Shown here: positions 50,192 to 58,097 of the stretch, in pieces | Layout of the letters: every line of letters begins with the position of its first letter | Position numbering within the stretch: the first letter of the stretch is position 1 | Assembly: GCF_016623465.1 (NCBI RefSeq) | Contig: NZ_JAEDAJ010000003.1 | Coordinates: forward strand, 263,285 to 327,284 | DNA: 64,000 bases | Reading direction: 5' to 3' | Origin: Brachybacterium halotolerans | GTDB lineage: Bacteria; Actinomycetota; Actinomycetes; Actinomycetales; Dermabacteraceae | The notes under the pieces: generated by a model | What the model was told of the DNA's origin: nothing | The model's input: the letters and a program-made list of their open reading frames with translations, nothing else | Database searches by the model: none | Made by a program: the position numbers and the translations under genes

Positions 50192-51949
50192 ATGAGCGCG
50201 CAGCCGGACCTTCCCCCCACCAGCCCCGCCGTCGACGGCAGGACCGCTTACATCGACGCGACCGCCGGCATCGCCGGTGACATGCTCCTGGGCGCGCTCG
50301 TGGACGCCGGGGCGGACCTTTACGCGGTCCAGGCCGTGCTCGACGCGCTGATCCCCGGCTCCGTCCGCTTCAGTCGGCGCACGGTCGACCGCTGCGGGCA
50401 GCAGGCCACGAAGGTCGACGTCGAGCTGCTGGTCGAGGACCCACCCCATCGCACCTGGTCATCGATCCGAACGATGCTCGAGACGGCGCGCGCGGAGGGC
50501 ACGGCGCCCGTGCGCACCCTCGAGCTCGCCCTGGACGCCTTCTCGCGCCTGGCCGACGCCGAGGGCCTCGCCCACGGCCTCCCGCCCGAGCAGATCCATT
50601 TCCACGAGGTGGGGGCTCTGGACTCCCTGGCCGATGTGATCGGCGCCTGCGAGGCGTGGCGGCAGCTCGGGATCGCGGGAGCGGTGGGCAGCGTCATCGC
50701 CGTCGGATCCGGGCGCATCCGCGCCGCCCACGGCGACATCCCGGTGCCGGTGCCGGCGGTGGTGCGGCTCGCACAGGGCTGGCCGACGGTCGCCGGCGAG
50801 CCGCTCCCCTCCCGCGGCCACTCGCACGGGCACAGCCACGGCACGGGGCACGACCACGACCACGGCGGCGATCACGGGCATGCGCACGATCACGACCACA
50901 ACCACTCCCACGGGCACGGGCATCCCCACGGACGCAGCGGGCATGAACACGACCACGACCACGACCACGGGCGCTCGGACCACCACGAGAATCCCTACGG
51001 ACTCCGGCACCTGCCGCACGTGGTCAGCGGCGACGGCGTCGGCCATTCCCACTCCATCCAGGAAGCCGTCGTCGCCGGCCATCCGGATCCCCACGCCCAG
51101 GCGCCGACCGACCCGACTGCCGGCACCGGCTCGGACGCGGACGAGCAGCTTGCGCCGCACGTCGTCGGCGGGCCCCACGCCCACCCGTCGCGACCGGTGC
51201 CCCCGGGCGTCGCGCCCGGCATCGGCGAGCTCGCGACGCCCACCGGCGTCGCCCTCGTGCGGGCGCTCGCGCAGACCGCGGGCCCCCAGCCCGCGCTGAT
51301 CGTCGAGACCGTGGGCATCGGCGCCGGCACCAAGGACACCCCGGGACGCCCGAACGTGGTGCGGGTGATGGTGGGCCGCGACGCCGCACCGGGGCGCGCA
51401 CATGGAACGACGACCGGCGGCGTGGGCGCCGCGGGCGCTCCCGTCGGCGCGGGCGACGAGTCCGACGGCGGTGCGACGGCCGACGCGGCCGACGCGCACG
51501 CGACCCCACGCGCGGCGATCCAGCTCGAGGCGAACGTCGACGATCTCGATCCGCGTCTGTGGCCCGGCGTGATCACGAGTCTGCTCGATTCGGGTGCGCT
51601 GGACGCGTGGCTGACGCCGATCGTGATGAAGCAGGGGCGGCCCGGGATCACGATCCACGCGCTCGTGCGCGAGGGCGATGAGGAGTCCGCGTCGTCCCTG
51701 ATCATGGACCTGACGGGAAGCCTCGGCGTGCGTCGGTTCGGCGTCGACCGCTCGATCCGCACCCGCTCCTTCGAGCAGGTCGAGGTGGACGGACAGCCCG
51801 TGCGCGTGAAGGTCGCGCGGGACTCCTCCGGCCGCGTGGTGCGGCGAGAGCCCGAGTTCCGCGACGTCCAGGCCGCCTCCCGGCAGCTCGACATCTCGGA
51901 GCGCGAGGCCCTAAAGAAGGCACGGATCGCCGCGCAGCGGGAGAGTTGA
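50192..51949 (+). CDS. larC: LarC, nickel insertion cyclometallase with long His-rich insert
   Basis: This 585-residue LarC inserts nickel into the pincer nucleotide using CTP. The LarC1 part starts TAYIDATAGIAGDMLLGALVDAG and includes IHFHEVGALDSLADVIG. Residues about 209-270 are a long His/Asp/Gly stretch (runs such as HDHDHGGDHGHAHDHDH), with more His to about 330. The LarC2 part follows (LEANVDDLDPRLWPGVITSL, TPIVMKQGRPGITIHAL). It is one continuous frame, unlike Lactobacillus larC, which needs a frameshift. TAGCAT ends 8 bases before the ATG. It is 5.7 kb from larA and on the other strand. Confidence 0.95.
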   Translation: MSAQPDLPPTSPAVDGRTAYIDATAGIAGDMLLGALVDAGADLYAVQAVLDALIPGSVRFSRRTVDRCGQQATKVDVELLVEDPPHRTWSSIRTMLETARAEGTAPVRTLELALDAFSRLADAEGLAHGLPPEQIHFHEVGALDSLADVIGACEAWRQLGIAGAVGSVIAVGSGRIRAAHGDIPVPVPAVVRLAQGWPTVAGEPLPSRGHSHGHSHGTGHDHDHGGDHGHAHDHDHNHSHGHGHPHGRSGHEHDHDHDHGRSDHHENPYGLRHLPHVVSGDGVGHSHSIQEAVVAGHPDPHAQAPTDPTAGTGSDADEQLAPHVVGGPHAHPSRPVPPGVAPGIGELATPTGVALVRALAQTAGPQPALIVETVGIGAGTKDTPGRPNVVRVMVGRDAAPGRAHGTTTGGVGAAGAPVGAGDESDGGATADAADAHATPRAAIQLEANVDDLDPRLWPGVITSLLDSGALDAWLTPIVMKQGRPGITIHALVREGDEESASSLIMDLTGSLGVRRFGVDRSIRTRSFEQVEVDGQPVRVKVARDSSGRVVRREPEFRDVQAASRQLDISEREALKKARIAAQRES

Positions 51950-52089
51950 GCGCGCAGGAGAAGGAGCCTGGCCCGGAGACCCGCATGGCTTCGGCCCCCT
52001 CCGGGCGCGGCGGTTCCTTCGTCGGAGCGCGCCGCTAGGCTGGCTCGCGTGACCGGCATCCTGCCGGCGCCGACGTCGAGGAGGACGCC

Positions 52090-52524
52090 ATGCCCGCAGC
52101 ACTCCACCCCTACCTGAACTTCGCGGGGAACGCCCGTGAGGCCTTCGAGTTCTACGGCGAGGCGCTCGGTGCGAACCCGCAGTTCGCGACCTTCGGCGAG
52201 TTCCACGCCGTGCCCGAGGGCGACCCGAACGCCGACAAGATCATGCACGGATCCCTCGAGGTCACGGAGCTGATCCGCCTCTACGTCTCGGACACGATCG
52301 AGGGCATGGGCCCTCCGTTCCAGCAGGGCACCAACGTGACCCTCTCGCTCATGGGGGACGACGAGCCGGTCCTGCGCAGCGCCTACGAGAAGCTCTCCGT
52401 GGGCGGAACGGTGACCATGCCCCTCGAGAAGCAGATGTGGGGCGACGTCTACGGCTCCTTCACCGACCGCTTCGGGATCGTGTGGCAGGTGAACATCAGC
52501 GCCCCGCAGGAGTCGCAGGGCTGA
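52090..52524 (+). CDS. PhnB-type VOC protein
   Basis: This 144-residue protein opens AALHPYLNFAGNAREAFEFYGEALGAN and ends GSFTDRFGIVWQVNIS, the PhnB/3-demethylubiquinone-methyltransferase-like branch of the VOC fold. The role is unknown. AGGAGGACGCC precedes the ATG. A stable hairpin terminator follows 58 bases after the stop. Confidence 0.85.
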   Translation: MPAALHPYLNFAGNAREAFEFYGEALGANPQFATFGEFHAVPEGDPNADKIMHGSLEVTELIRLYVSDTIEGMGPPFQQGTNVTLSLMGDDEPVLRSAYEKLSVGGTVTMPLEKQMWGDVYGSFTDRFGIVWQVNISAPQESQG

Positions 52525-52582
52525 CCCTGCGGCGCCCGCCGTCGCAGGGCGCGACTAGCATCGTGCGAGGACCGCAGCATCG

Positions 52583-52610
52583 GCCCCCGTGATCCCCGGA
52601 TCGCGGGGGC
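52583..52610 (+). terminator. Hairpin terminator after the PhnB-like gene
   Basis: Bases 52583-52594 and 52599-52610 form a 12-bp stem (one G-T pair) around loop CCCG. The only GTG start for the following MFS frame falls inside this hairpin, which argues against that start. Confidence 0.8.
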
Positions 52611-52678
52611 TCTCGCATGCACCGCCCCGCCGCCACCCGCCCATCGCTTCCCGCCCGTTCCCTTCCGAAGGACCCGCC

Positions 52679-54070
52679 ACGCCCACCGTCGACCCCCACG
52701 ACCCGCCGGATCCGACCACCGAGACGCCCGCGCTCGACCCGGCTCCCGACGCACCCGCACCGGAGCCGGCCTCCTCGCCGTCCGCTCCGCGCACTCTCCG
52801 CTCGCGCGCCCGCGGGCTCTTCGCCGACACCCGCCCCCTGCAGAACCCGCACTTCAAGCGGCTGTGGCAGGCGAACATCATCACCGTCATCGGCGCGCAG
52901 ATCACGATCATCACCGTGCCCGCCCAGCTCTGGGCGCTCACCGGCAGCTCGCTGTACGTGGGGCTCACGGGCCTGTTCGGCCTGGTGCCGCTCGTGGTGC
53001 TCGGACTGTGGGGCGGGGCGATCGCGGACGCCTTCGACCGCCGCAAGATCCTGCTGGTCACCACGCTCGGCCTCATCCTCACCAGCGGACTGTTCGCCGC
53101 GCAGGCGCTGCTGCAGGTCCGCAACGTGTGGGTGATCCTGGGGATCTTCGCCGCCCAGCAGGCGTTCTTCGCCGTCAACCAGCCGGCCCGCACCGCCCTT
53201 ATCCCCTCCCTCGTGCCGCGCGACCAGCTGCCCGCCGCGAACGCCCTGAACATGACCGTCGGCCAGTTCGGTGCAATCGCGGGACCGCTCGTCGGCGGCG
53301 CCCTGCTGCCGTTCCTGGGCTTCTCGCTGCTCTACCTCATCGACACGGTCTGCCTGCTGGCGACGCTCTGGGCGGTGCTGCGACTGCCGGCGCTGAAGCC
53401 CGAGGGCGCCATCGCACGACCCGGACTGCGCAGCATCCTCGACGGCTTCGTCTACACCTGGAAGCACAAGATCCTGCTGGTCAGCTTCGCGGTGGACCTC
53501 ATCGCGATGGTCTTCGGCATGCCCCGCGCCCTCTACCCGCAGCTGGCCGACCAGAGCTTCGGGGGGCCCGCGCAGGGCGGCATGGAGTTCGCGGCGCTCT
53601 CGGTCGCGATGGCCCTCGGCGCGCTGCTGGGCGGGATCTTCTCCGGCTGGCTGGGCCGCGTGCATCGGGTGGGCCTCGCCGTGCTGATCGCCGTCGGCGT
53701 CTGGGGCCTGGTGGTGATGGGCTTCGGGGGCGCGACGTGGCTGGCCGGGGGCCGGGCGATGCCCTGGCTCGCCGTGGCCGTCGCCTTCATGGCCGCGGGC
53801 GGCATCGCCGACATGATCTCGATGGTCTTCCGCCAGACCATGCTGCAGGGCGCCGCCTCCGACGCGGTGCGAGGTCGCCTCCAGGGCGTGTTCCTGGTGG
53901 TCGTCGCGGGCGGCCCGCGCTTCGCCGACGTCGCCCACGGCGCGGCGGCCGACGTGCTCGGCGCGCCGCTGACCGTCGTCCTCGGCGGAGCGCTCGTGGT
54001 GCTCGGGGTGGCCGCCTGCGGCGTGCTCGTCCCGCAGTTCACGCGATACCGGGTGGGTCCGGGACGCTGA
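52679..54070 (+). CDS. MFS exporter (EntS/MFS_3-like) with apparent ACG start
   Basis: This protein has about 463 residues. After a Pro/Asp-rich leader, LQNPHFKRLWQANIITVIGAQITI starts helix 1. GLWGGAIADAFDRRKILLVTTL is the loop 2-3 motif, and FLVVVAGGPRFADVAHG lies near the end. The type is like EntS-type exporters. Reading back, the frame has no ATG, GTG or TTG between the terminator hairpin and the first helix. ACG at 52679 has GAAGGA 6 bases upstream, just where a start is expected. Either ACG is used, or an ATG has been lost or miscalled. Confidence 0.82.
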   Translation, partial: TPTVDPHDPPDPTTETPALDPAPDAPAPEPASSPSAPRTLRSRARGLFADTRPLQNPHFKRLWQANIITVIGAQITIITVPAQLWALTGSSLYVGLTGLFGLVPLVVLGLWGGAIADAFDRRKILLVTTLGLILTSGLFAAQALLQVRNVWVILGIFAAQQAFFAVNQPARTALIPSLVPRDQLPAANALNMTVGQFGAIAGPLVGGALLPFLGFSLLYLIDTVCLLATLWAVLRLPALKPEGAIARPGLRSILDGFVYTWKHKILLVSFAVDLIAMVFGMPRALYPQLADQSFGGPAQGGMEFAALSVAMALGALLGGIFSGWLGRVHRVGLAVLIAVGVWGLVVMGFGGATWLAGGRAMPWLAVAVAFMAAGGIADMISMVFRQTMLQGAASDAVRGRLQGVFLVVVAGGPRFADVAHGAAADVLGAPLTVVLGGALVVLGVAACGVLVPQFTRYRVGPGR

Positions 54071-54184
54071 GACGGCGGCGGATCGAAAGGTTCCGGGCCT
54101 GCCCGACGGGCTCCGACCGGACCGTAGACCGCCGCCGCTCGCGTCCGGTCAGCCCGCTACCGACCCGACCGCTCGCCCCCGGGT

Positions 54185-55006
54185 CTACTCCTGCGACTGA
54201 TGCTGCGGGGTGCCGTGCTGCGAGACGGCGTGCTGCGAGGTGCCGCTCGCCGCGTCCGCCGTGCCCTGCGCGGAATCGTGACGGAGGAGGCGGAGCAGGA
54301 TCCGCGCCACGATCCCCAGGTACAGGCGGCCGCGGAACTTCGCGATCCTGCGCACGGTGGCCCGTGGCATGCCCCGCACGACCGTGACGATGGTGCGGAT
54401 CTCGGCTCGCGTGGGCGGCACCGCCTCGACCCCGAGCGCACTGTGCTCGTCGGTGAACCAGCGGAGGTATCCGTCGAGGGTCTCGCCGTTCGCTGTGCGC
54501 CACGAGCCCGACTCGTACAAGCTCTCGACGTCCTGCAGGGCGGCGCGCAGTGCGGGCGCGCTGCCGCCGGCGATCTCCGGGCGGATGCCGCGCTCGTCCA
54601 GACGGTCCATCGTCTGGCGGGCGACGGGAAGCACGATCGGCAGGATCTCGTCGATGAGCGCGTTCAGGCGCTGCCGCTGCTGGGGCGAGTACTCGTCGAT
54701 CGAGGGCGCCTCGCCCTCGTTCCGACCGTCCTCGGACTCCGCATCGGATCCGGGCCGGCCGTGCTCGGCGTCGACCTCGCCCTGGAGCTCCTGGAGCTGC
54801 TCGATCGGGCCTTCGAGACCGGGCAACCGGTCCACCCACGAGCTGTCGACCCCGAGGGAGACCAGCAGTTCCTGACCGGCACGGAGGAGGAACTCCTTGT
54901 CGTGCATCCACTCCGGCCCGTCGGTGATGGACGCCTTCGAGGTCTGGCTCCGGTCCTCCGTCGCCCCTTGCGTGGTCCCGCTCTCGGCGTCCTGCCGCTC
55001 CGTCAT
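54185..55006 (-). CDS. Hypothetical helical protein
   Basis: I do not recognise this 273-residue hydrophilic protein. It is mostly helical (QRQRLNALIDEILPIVLPVARQTMDRL, RAALQDVESLYESGSW), has a basic stretch (RRIAKFRGRLYLGIVARILLRLLRH) that may be amphipathic, and a Ser/Gln/His-rich tail. ATG 55006 is preceded by AAAGAGGG. A small gene lies 92 bases upstream on the same strand. Confidence 0.6.
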   Translation of the reverse strand: MTERQDAESGTTQGATEDRSQTSKASITDGPEWMHDKEFLLRAGQELLVSLGVDSSWVDRLPGLEGPIEQLQELQGEVDAEHGRPGSDAESEDGRNEGEAPSIDEYSPQQRQRLNALIDEILPIVLPVARQTMDRLDERGIRPEIAGGSAPALRAALQDVESLYESGSWRTANGETLDGYLRWFTDEHSALGVEAVPPTRAEIRTIVTVVRGMPRATVRRIAKFRGRLYLGIVARILLRLLRHDSAQGTADAASGTSQHAVSQHGTPQHQSQE

Positions 55007-55098
55007 GCGTCCCTCTTTCCTGCGGTGCCCACCGCACCTGCGGTCGTTCCTCCGAGCGAGCGTAGCGCCAGGATCCGAGGGTGCCGGGATGCCGACGC

Positions 55099-55326
55099 TC
55101 ACTCGGCGGGCTGGACGACCTGCTCCCAGTGCTCGAGCAGGTGCGTGAGCGCCGCCCGCGCCGTGCCGAGCTCGTCGCTGCTCGCGTCGGGAGCGGCGAG
55201 CACGTGCATGTCCTCGTCGCCGACAACGACCACGAAGGGGAAGCGTTCGGGCGCCTCGTGCAGGGCCTCGTCGATCTTGTCGATGACCTGCGGTCGCGTG
55301 TGGTCGTGGGCGGGGGTGTCGGTCAC
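55099..55326 (-). CDS. Small hypothetical protein
   Basis: This 75-residue acidic protein (starts MTDTPAHDHTRPQVIDKIDEAL, ends EHWEQVVQPAE) contains RFPFVVVVGDEDMHVLAA, a likely beta-hairpin. AGGAGC lies upstream of the ATG at 55326. The family is not recognised. It probably shares a transcript with the next gene. Confidence 0.55.
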   Translation of the reverse strand: MTDTPAHDHTRPQVIDKIDEALHEAPERFPFVVVVGDEDMHVLAAPDASSDELGTARAALTHLLEHWEQVVQPAE

Positions 55327-55451
55327 GGGTGCGCTCCTGTCGTTCGTCGTCCGCCCGCAGGGCGATGGGGCGGATCGTCCGTCCTCGAGGATCCCACGGA
55401 CCGGAGCGCGCAGCCCACCGGAGCCCCCAGGGGTCGTGCGTCAGGGTCGGA

Positions 55452-56201
55452 TCACAGGTGGTCGAGCAGCTCGCCCAGCAAGCGGATGCGAGTCCCGCCG
55501 GCGTCGGCCCCGCCGACGCCGGCTTCGCCGCGACGATCCAGGTGCAGCGCTCGCAGTCCCGCCTCCTGCGCGCCGCGGAGGTCGTGATCCGGATTGTCGC
55601 CGACGTGGAGCACGTCGGCCGGCTCGAGCCCGAACGCCGCGCAGACCGTGAGATAGCTGGCCGGATCGGGCTTCGCCGCCCCGATCCCCTCGCTCGTCCA
55701 GACGCCCACGACGAGGTCCCGCAGCCCGAGGTCCCTCATCTTCTTCTGCTGACGCCGCTCCGGCCCGTTGGTGAGCACCGCGACCGGGATCCGCAGGTCA
55801 GCGAGTGCGCGAAGCGTCGGCAGGACGTCGTCGAACGCCCTCCACTCCTGCTCGTACAGGGTGAGGAAGCGGTCGTAGAGCGCGTCGCACTCCGCATCGG
55901 CGAGCCGGTGCGGGTCGCTCTCGGGGCGAGGACCGTCAGGTCGACGGGGATCGTCGATCCGAAGATCGTCCACGAGGTGCCGGACGCGCTCGCGGCGGTA
56001 CTCCGCGCAGTCGAGCTCGCCTTCCCGTCGTCGTGCCATGAGGTGGGCGGCGGTGGCCTCCCAGGCGTCCGCGATCTCGTCGCTCGGGGATCCTCCCAGC
56101 TCCTGGACCAGGTGCGCCAGGCCGGCCCGGGCCGAGGTCCGATGGTCGAACAGCGTGTCGTCGAGGTCGAGGATCACCGCTCGCGTCCGGATCCGGTCCA
56201 C
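55452..56201 (-). CDS. HAD-superfamily hydrolase
   Basis: This protein has about 249 residues and all four HAD motifs: VILDLDDTLFD (nucleophile Asp), VAVLTNGP, AAKPDPASY (Lys) and LHVGDNPDHDLRG. The helical cap between motifs I and II places it with phosphoglycolate-phosphatase/YjjG-like enzymes. The start is uncertain: GTG at 56201 or 56210 is near the motif, while ATG at 56276 would overlap the divergent P-loop gene. Confidence 0.85.
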   Translation of the reverse strand: MDRIRTRAVILDLDDTLFDHRTSARAGLAHLVQELGGSPSDEIADAWEATAAHLMARRREGELDCAEYRRERVRHLVDDLRIDDPRRPDGPRPESDPHRLADAECDALYDRFLTLYEQEWRAFDDVLPTLRALADLRIPVAVLTNGPERRQQKKMRDLGLRDLVVGVWTSEGIGAAKPDPASYLTVCAAFGLEPADVLHVGDNPDHDLRGAQEAGLRALHLDRRGEAGVGGADAGGTRIRLLGELLDHL

Positions 56202-56274
56202 CGCGGCCACCGCCTCATGTCGTCGTCCGACGATCCTCGCAGACGGTGGCGCCGAGGTACGGGAGACTGGCCCC

Positions 56275-56808
56275 ATGCACCGCTGCCGCCTCCACGTCCT
56301 CGGCGCGAGCGGCTCGGGGACCACGACACTGGGCCGCGCCGTGGCCGACGCCTGGTCCGTCCCCCACGCCGACGCCGACGACTACTTCTGGGTGCCCACC
56401 GACCCGCCGTTCACCATCAAGCGCACACCGGCCGAGCGCCTGGCCCTCATGGACCAGATGTTCGCGCCCCGCGACGCCTGGGTGCTCTCCGGGGCGATGA
56501 CCGGGTGGGGAGAGCAGATCGTGGAGACGTGCAGCGCGATCGTGTTCCTCACCCTCGACCCCGACGTGCGCATGTCACGCCTGCGCGAGCGCGAGTCCCG
56601 GCGCCGCGAGGGCGGGGCGATGGACGACGACGCCTGGCGGGACTTCCGCGACTGGGCCCGCTCCTACGACGACCCGTCGTTCACGGGACGGAGCCGCCAC
56701 CAGCACGAGACCTGGCTCGCCGCCCGGAGCCAGCCGATCCTGCGCCTGGACGCCGCCCGCACCGTGACGGAGCTGCGGGACGAAGTGCTGGCCTGGGAGC
56801 CGAGCTGA
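56275..56808 (+). CDS. P-loop nucleotide-binding protein (adenylate-kinase-like)
   Basis: This 177-residue protein starts MHRCRLHVLGASGSGTTTLG, a P-loop in which Thr replaces the invariant Walker A Lys (GxxGxGTTT). A kinase-like fold continues: ADADDYFWVPTDPPFTIKR and VFLTLDPDVRMSRLRERESRR. Proteins with this GTTT loop occur widely and are annotated as adenylate kinase-like. A GAGACT box 6 bases upstream suggests a leaderless start. It is divergent from the HAD gene. Confidence 0.8.
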   Translation: MHRCRLHVLGASGSGTTTLGRAVADAWSVPHADADDYFWVPTDPPFTIKRTPAERLALMDQMFAPRDAWVLSGAMTGWGEQIVETCSAIVFLTLDPDVRMSRLRERESRRREGGAMDDDAWRDFRDWARSYDDPSFTGRSRHQHETWLAARSQPILRLDAARTVTELRDEVLAWEPS

Positions 56809-56881
56809 GCGCCGCACCCGGCCCAGCGGAGAACCGGCGCAGCCGCACTCCCCGCCCCTGGGCTCGGTGACGTGGAGACCC

Positions 56882-56912
56882 GGTGACCTGGTGACCTGGT
56901 GACCTGGTGACC
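56882..56912. repeat. 8-bp tandem repeat
   Basis: GGTGACCT repeats nearly four times (last copy 7 of 8 bases). It lies between the P-loop gene and the guanidine-III riboswitch. Confidence 0.9.
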
Positions 56913-56975
56913 CATCTGTCCTTGCCGCGGCCCCTCGCGCGTGCGACCGTGAGAACGGATCCGACGACAGGGTCC

Positions 56976-57017
56976 CCGGACGAGGGTGCCGTACCCGGAC
57001 AGCGACAAGACGGCCGC
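56976..57017 (+). promoter_or_regulatory. Guanidine-III riboswitch (ykkC-III)
   Basis: The element begins CCGGACGAGGGTGCCGTACC and ends GACAAGACGGCCGC, closely matching the published Thermobifida fusca guanidine-III aptamer. CCGG (56976-56979) pairs with CCGG (56995-56998), and GCCGT (56988-56992) pairs with ACGGC (57010-57014) to make the pseudoknot. The Shine-Dalgarno AGGAGG (57018-57023) abuts the aptamer, so ligand binding should control access to it. It precedes a Gdx-type guanidinium exporter, the expected target. Confidence 0.92.
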
Positions 57018-57028
57018 AGGAGGCTGAC

Positions 57029-57343
57029 ATGTCGTGGATCGTTCTCGTGCTTTCGGGCCTGATGGAAGCCGTGTGGGCCACCGCCCTGGGTCGCTCGGAG
57101 GGCTTCAGCAGGCTCACCCCGTCCATCGTCTTCGCCGTGGGACTGGTGCTGAGCATGGCCGGCCTCGCCTTCGCGATGCGCGACCTGCCCACGGGCACCG
57201 CCTACGCGGTGTGGGTGGGAATCGGCGCGACCGTCACCGTGCTCTTCGCGATGGTCACGGGCGCCGAGGCGGTCTCGGTGATGAAGGTGCTGTTCCTGGC
57301 GATGATCATCGGCGGCGTGATCGGCCTGAAGATCAGCGGCTGA
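57029..57343 (+). CDS. sugE: SMR guanidinium exporter (Gdx/SugE type)
   Basis: This 104-residue, four-helix small multidrug resistance protein has the Gdx signature residues in place: Gly10, Glu13, Trp16, Ser42, Tyr59 and Trp62. These mark guanidinium/H+ antiporters rather than broad EmrE-type pumps. It works as an antiparallel dimer in the cytoplasmic membrane. Control by the adjacent guanidine-III riboswitch strongly supports this role. Confidence 0.95.
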   Translation: MSWIVLVLSGLMEAVWATALGRSEGFSRLTPSIVFAVGLVLSMAGLAFAMRDLPTGTAYAVWVGIGATVTVLFAMVTGAEAVSVMKVLFLAMIIGGVIGLKISG

Positions 57344-57362
57344 AGCCCTGCATCCTCGCTGC

Positions 57363-58055
57363 TCAGCTTCTCGTGCCCTCCGTGAGGCGGGCACGGACGA
57401 ACGCAGCCACCGCGTCGAGGATCTGCTCGTCGATGCCGTGACCGAGGCTCGGCGAGAGCTCCTCGGTGAGCCGCGTATGACGACGCAACCAGTCCCTGAC
57501 CTGCGCCTCCATCGACGGGTCGAACAGCGGATCCTGTCCGCCGTGGCCCCAGAGCGCGGGCACGCCCCGCTCGGCGAGCGCGGCGTCGCCCGGAAGGTCC
57601 GCCGGGAACGGCGCTCCCGAGAGCACGACCACCCAGTCGAGGGTCTCGGCATCGCGGCGCAGCAGCTGCAAGGACAGCACGGCGCCCTGCGAGAAGCCGA
57701 TCGCGCCGACGATCCGCCCCGGCACCGCGCGCGAGGCCCAGTCCTCGAGCGCCGCGGCGGACTCCTCGAGCAGGCCGAGGTCGTCCGCGCCGAGCGGCGG
57801 CGGGGCCAGCCAGCCGAAGCCCGGCCCGCAGGCGAGGACTCCCCGCAGCGACGCATAGACCACCCCGCCCGGCAGCATCGGCGCGAGGGACAGCAGATCC
57901 TGCTCGTTGCTGCCCAGTCCGTGCAGGAGGAGCACCACGCGATCCTGCGGACCCGGCGCGTGCGGGAAGAAGCGCACCGCGCTCTCGTCGATCCGCGCGG
58001 GTCCCTCGCCGATGCGCTCGACGGGCGGGAAGCCGAAGGGGTTGGGCCTGCTCAT
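57363..58055 (-). CDS. Phospholipase/carboxylesterase-type alpha/beta hydrolase
   Basis: This 230-residue protein has the esterase fold: VVLLLHGLGSNEQDLLSLAP (oxyanion region), GAIGFSQGAVLSLQLL (nucleophile Ser in GFSQG), ALWGHGGQDPLFD (Asp) and LGHGID (His). It resembles YpfH/Abhydrolase_2 enzymes. ATG 58055 has AGGAG 7 bases upstream; the ORF could extend 6 codons. It converges with sugE. Confidence 0.88.
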   Translation of the reverse strand: MSRPNPFGFPPVERIGEGPARIDESAVRFFPHAPGPQDRVVLLLHGLGSNEQDLLSLAPMLPGGVVYASLRGVLACGPGFGWLAPPPLGADDLGLLEESAAALEDWASRAVPGRIVGAIGFSQGAVLSLQLLRRDAETLDWVVVLSGAPFPADLPGDAALAERGVPALWGHGGQDPLFDPSMEAQVRDWLRRHTRLTEELSPSLGHGIDEQILDAVAAFVRARLTEGTRS

Positions 58056-58097
58056 GGACTGCTCCTGATTCATCCGTTCCGGTTCAGCCGTGCCGAT

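Noticed and set aside
50459-51658. 400-codon minus-strand ORF over larC
   Set aside because: It is the mirror of the His-rich and GC-biased LarC coding strand; Val/Gly/Arg-rich composition and no motifs.
50192-51949. Programmed frameshift in larC
   Set aside because: LarC1 and LarC2 are in one continuous frame here, so no frameshift is needed.
52617-53135. Alternative ATG ORF at the MFS gene start
   Set aside because: It is in a different frame from the membrane helices and is Arg/Pro/Ser-rich; it does not rescue the missing start codon.
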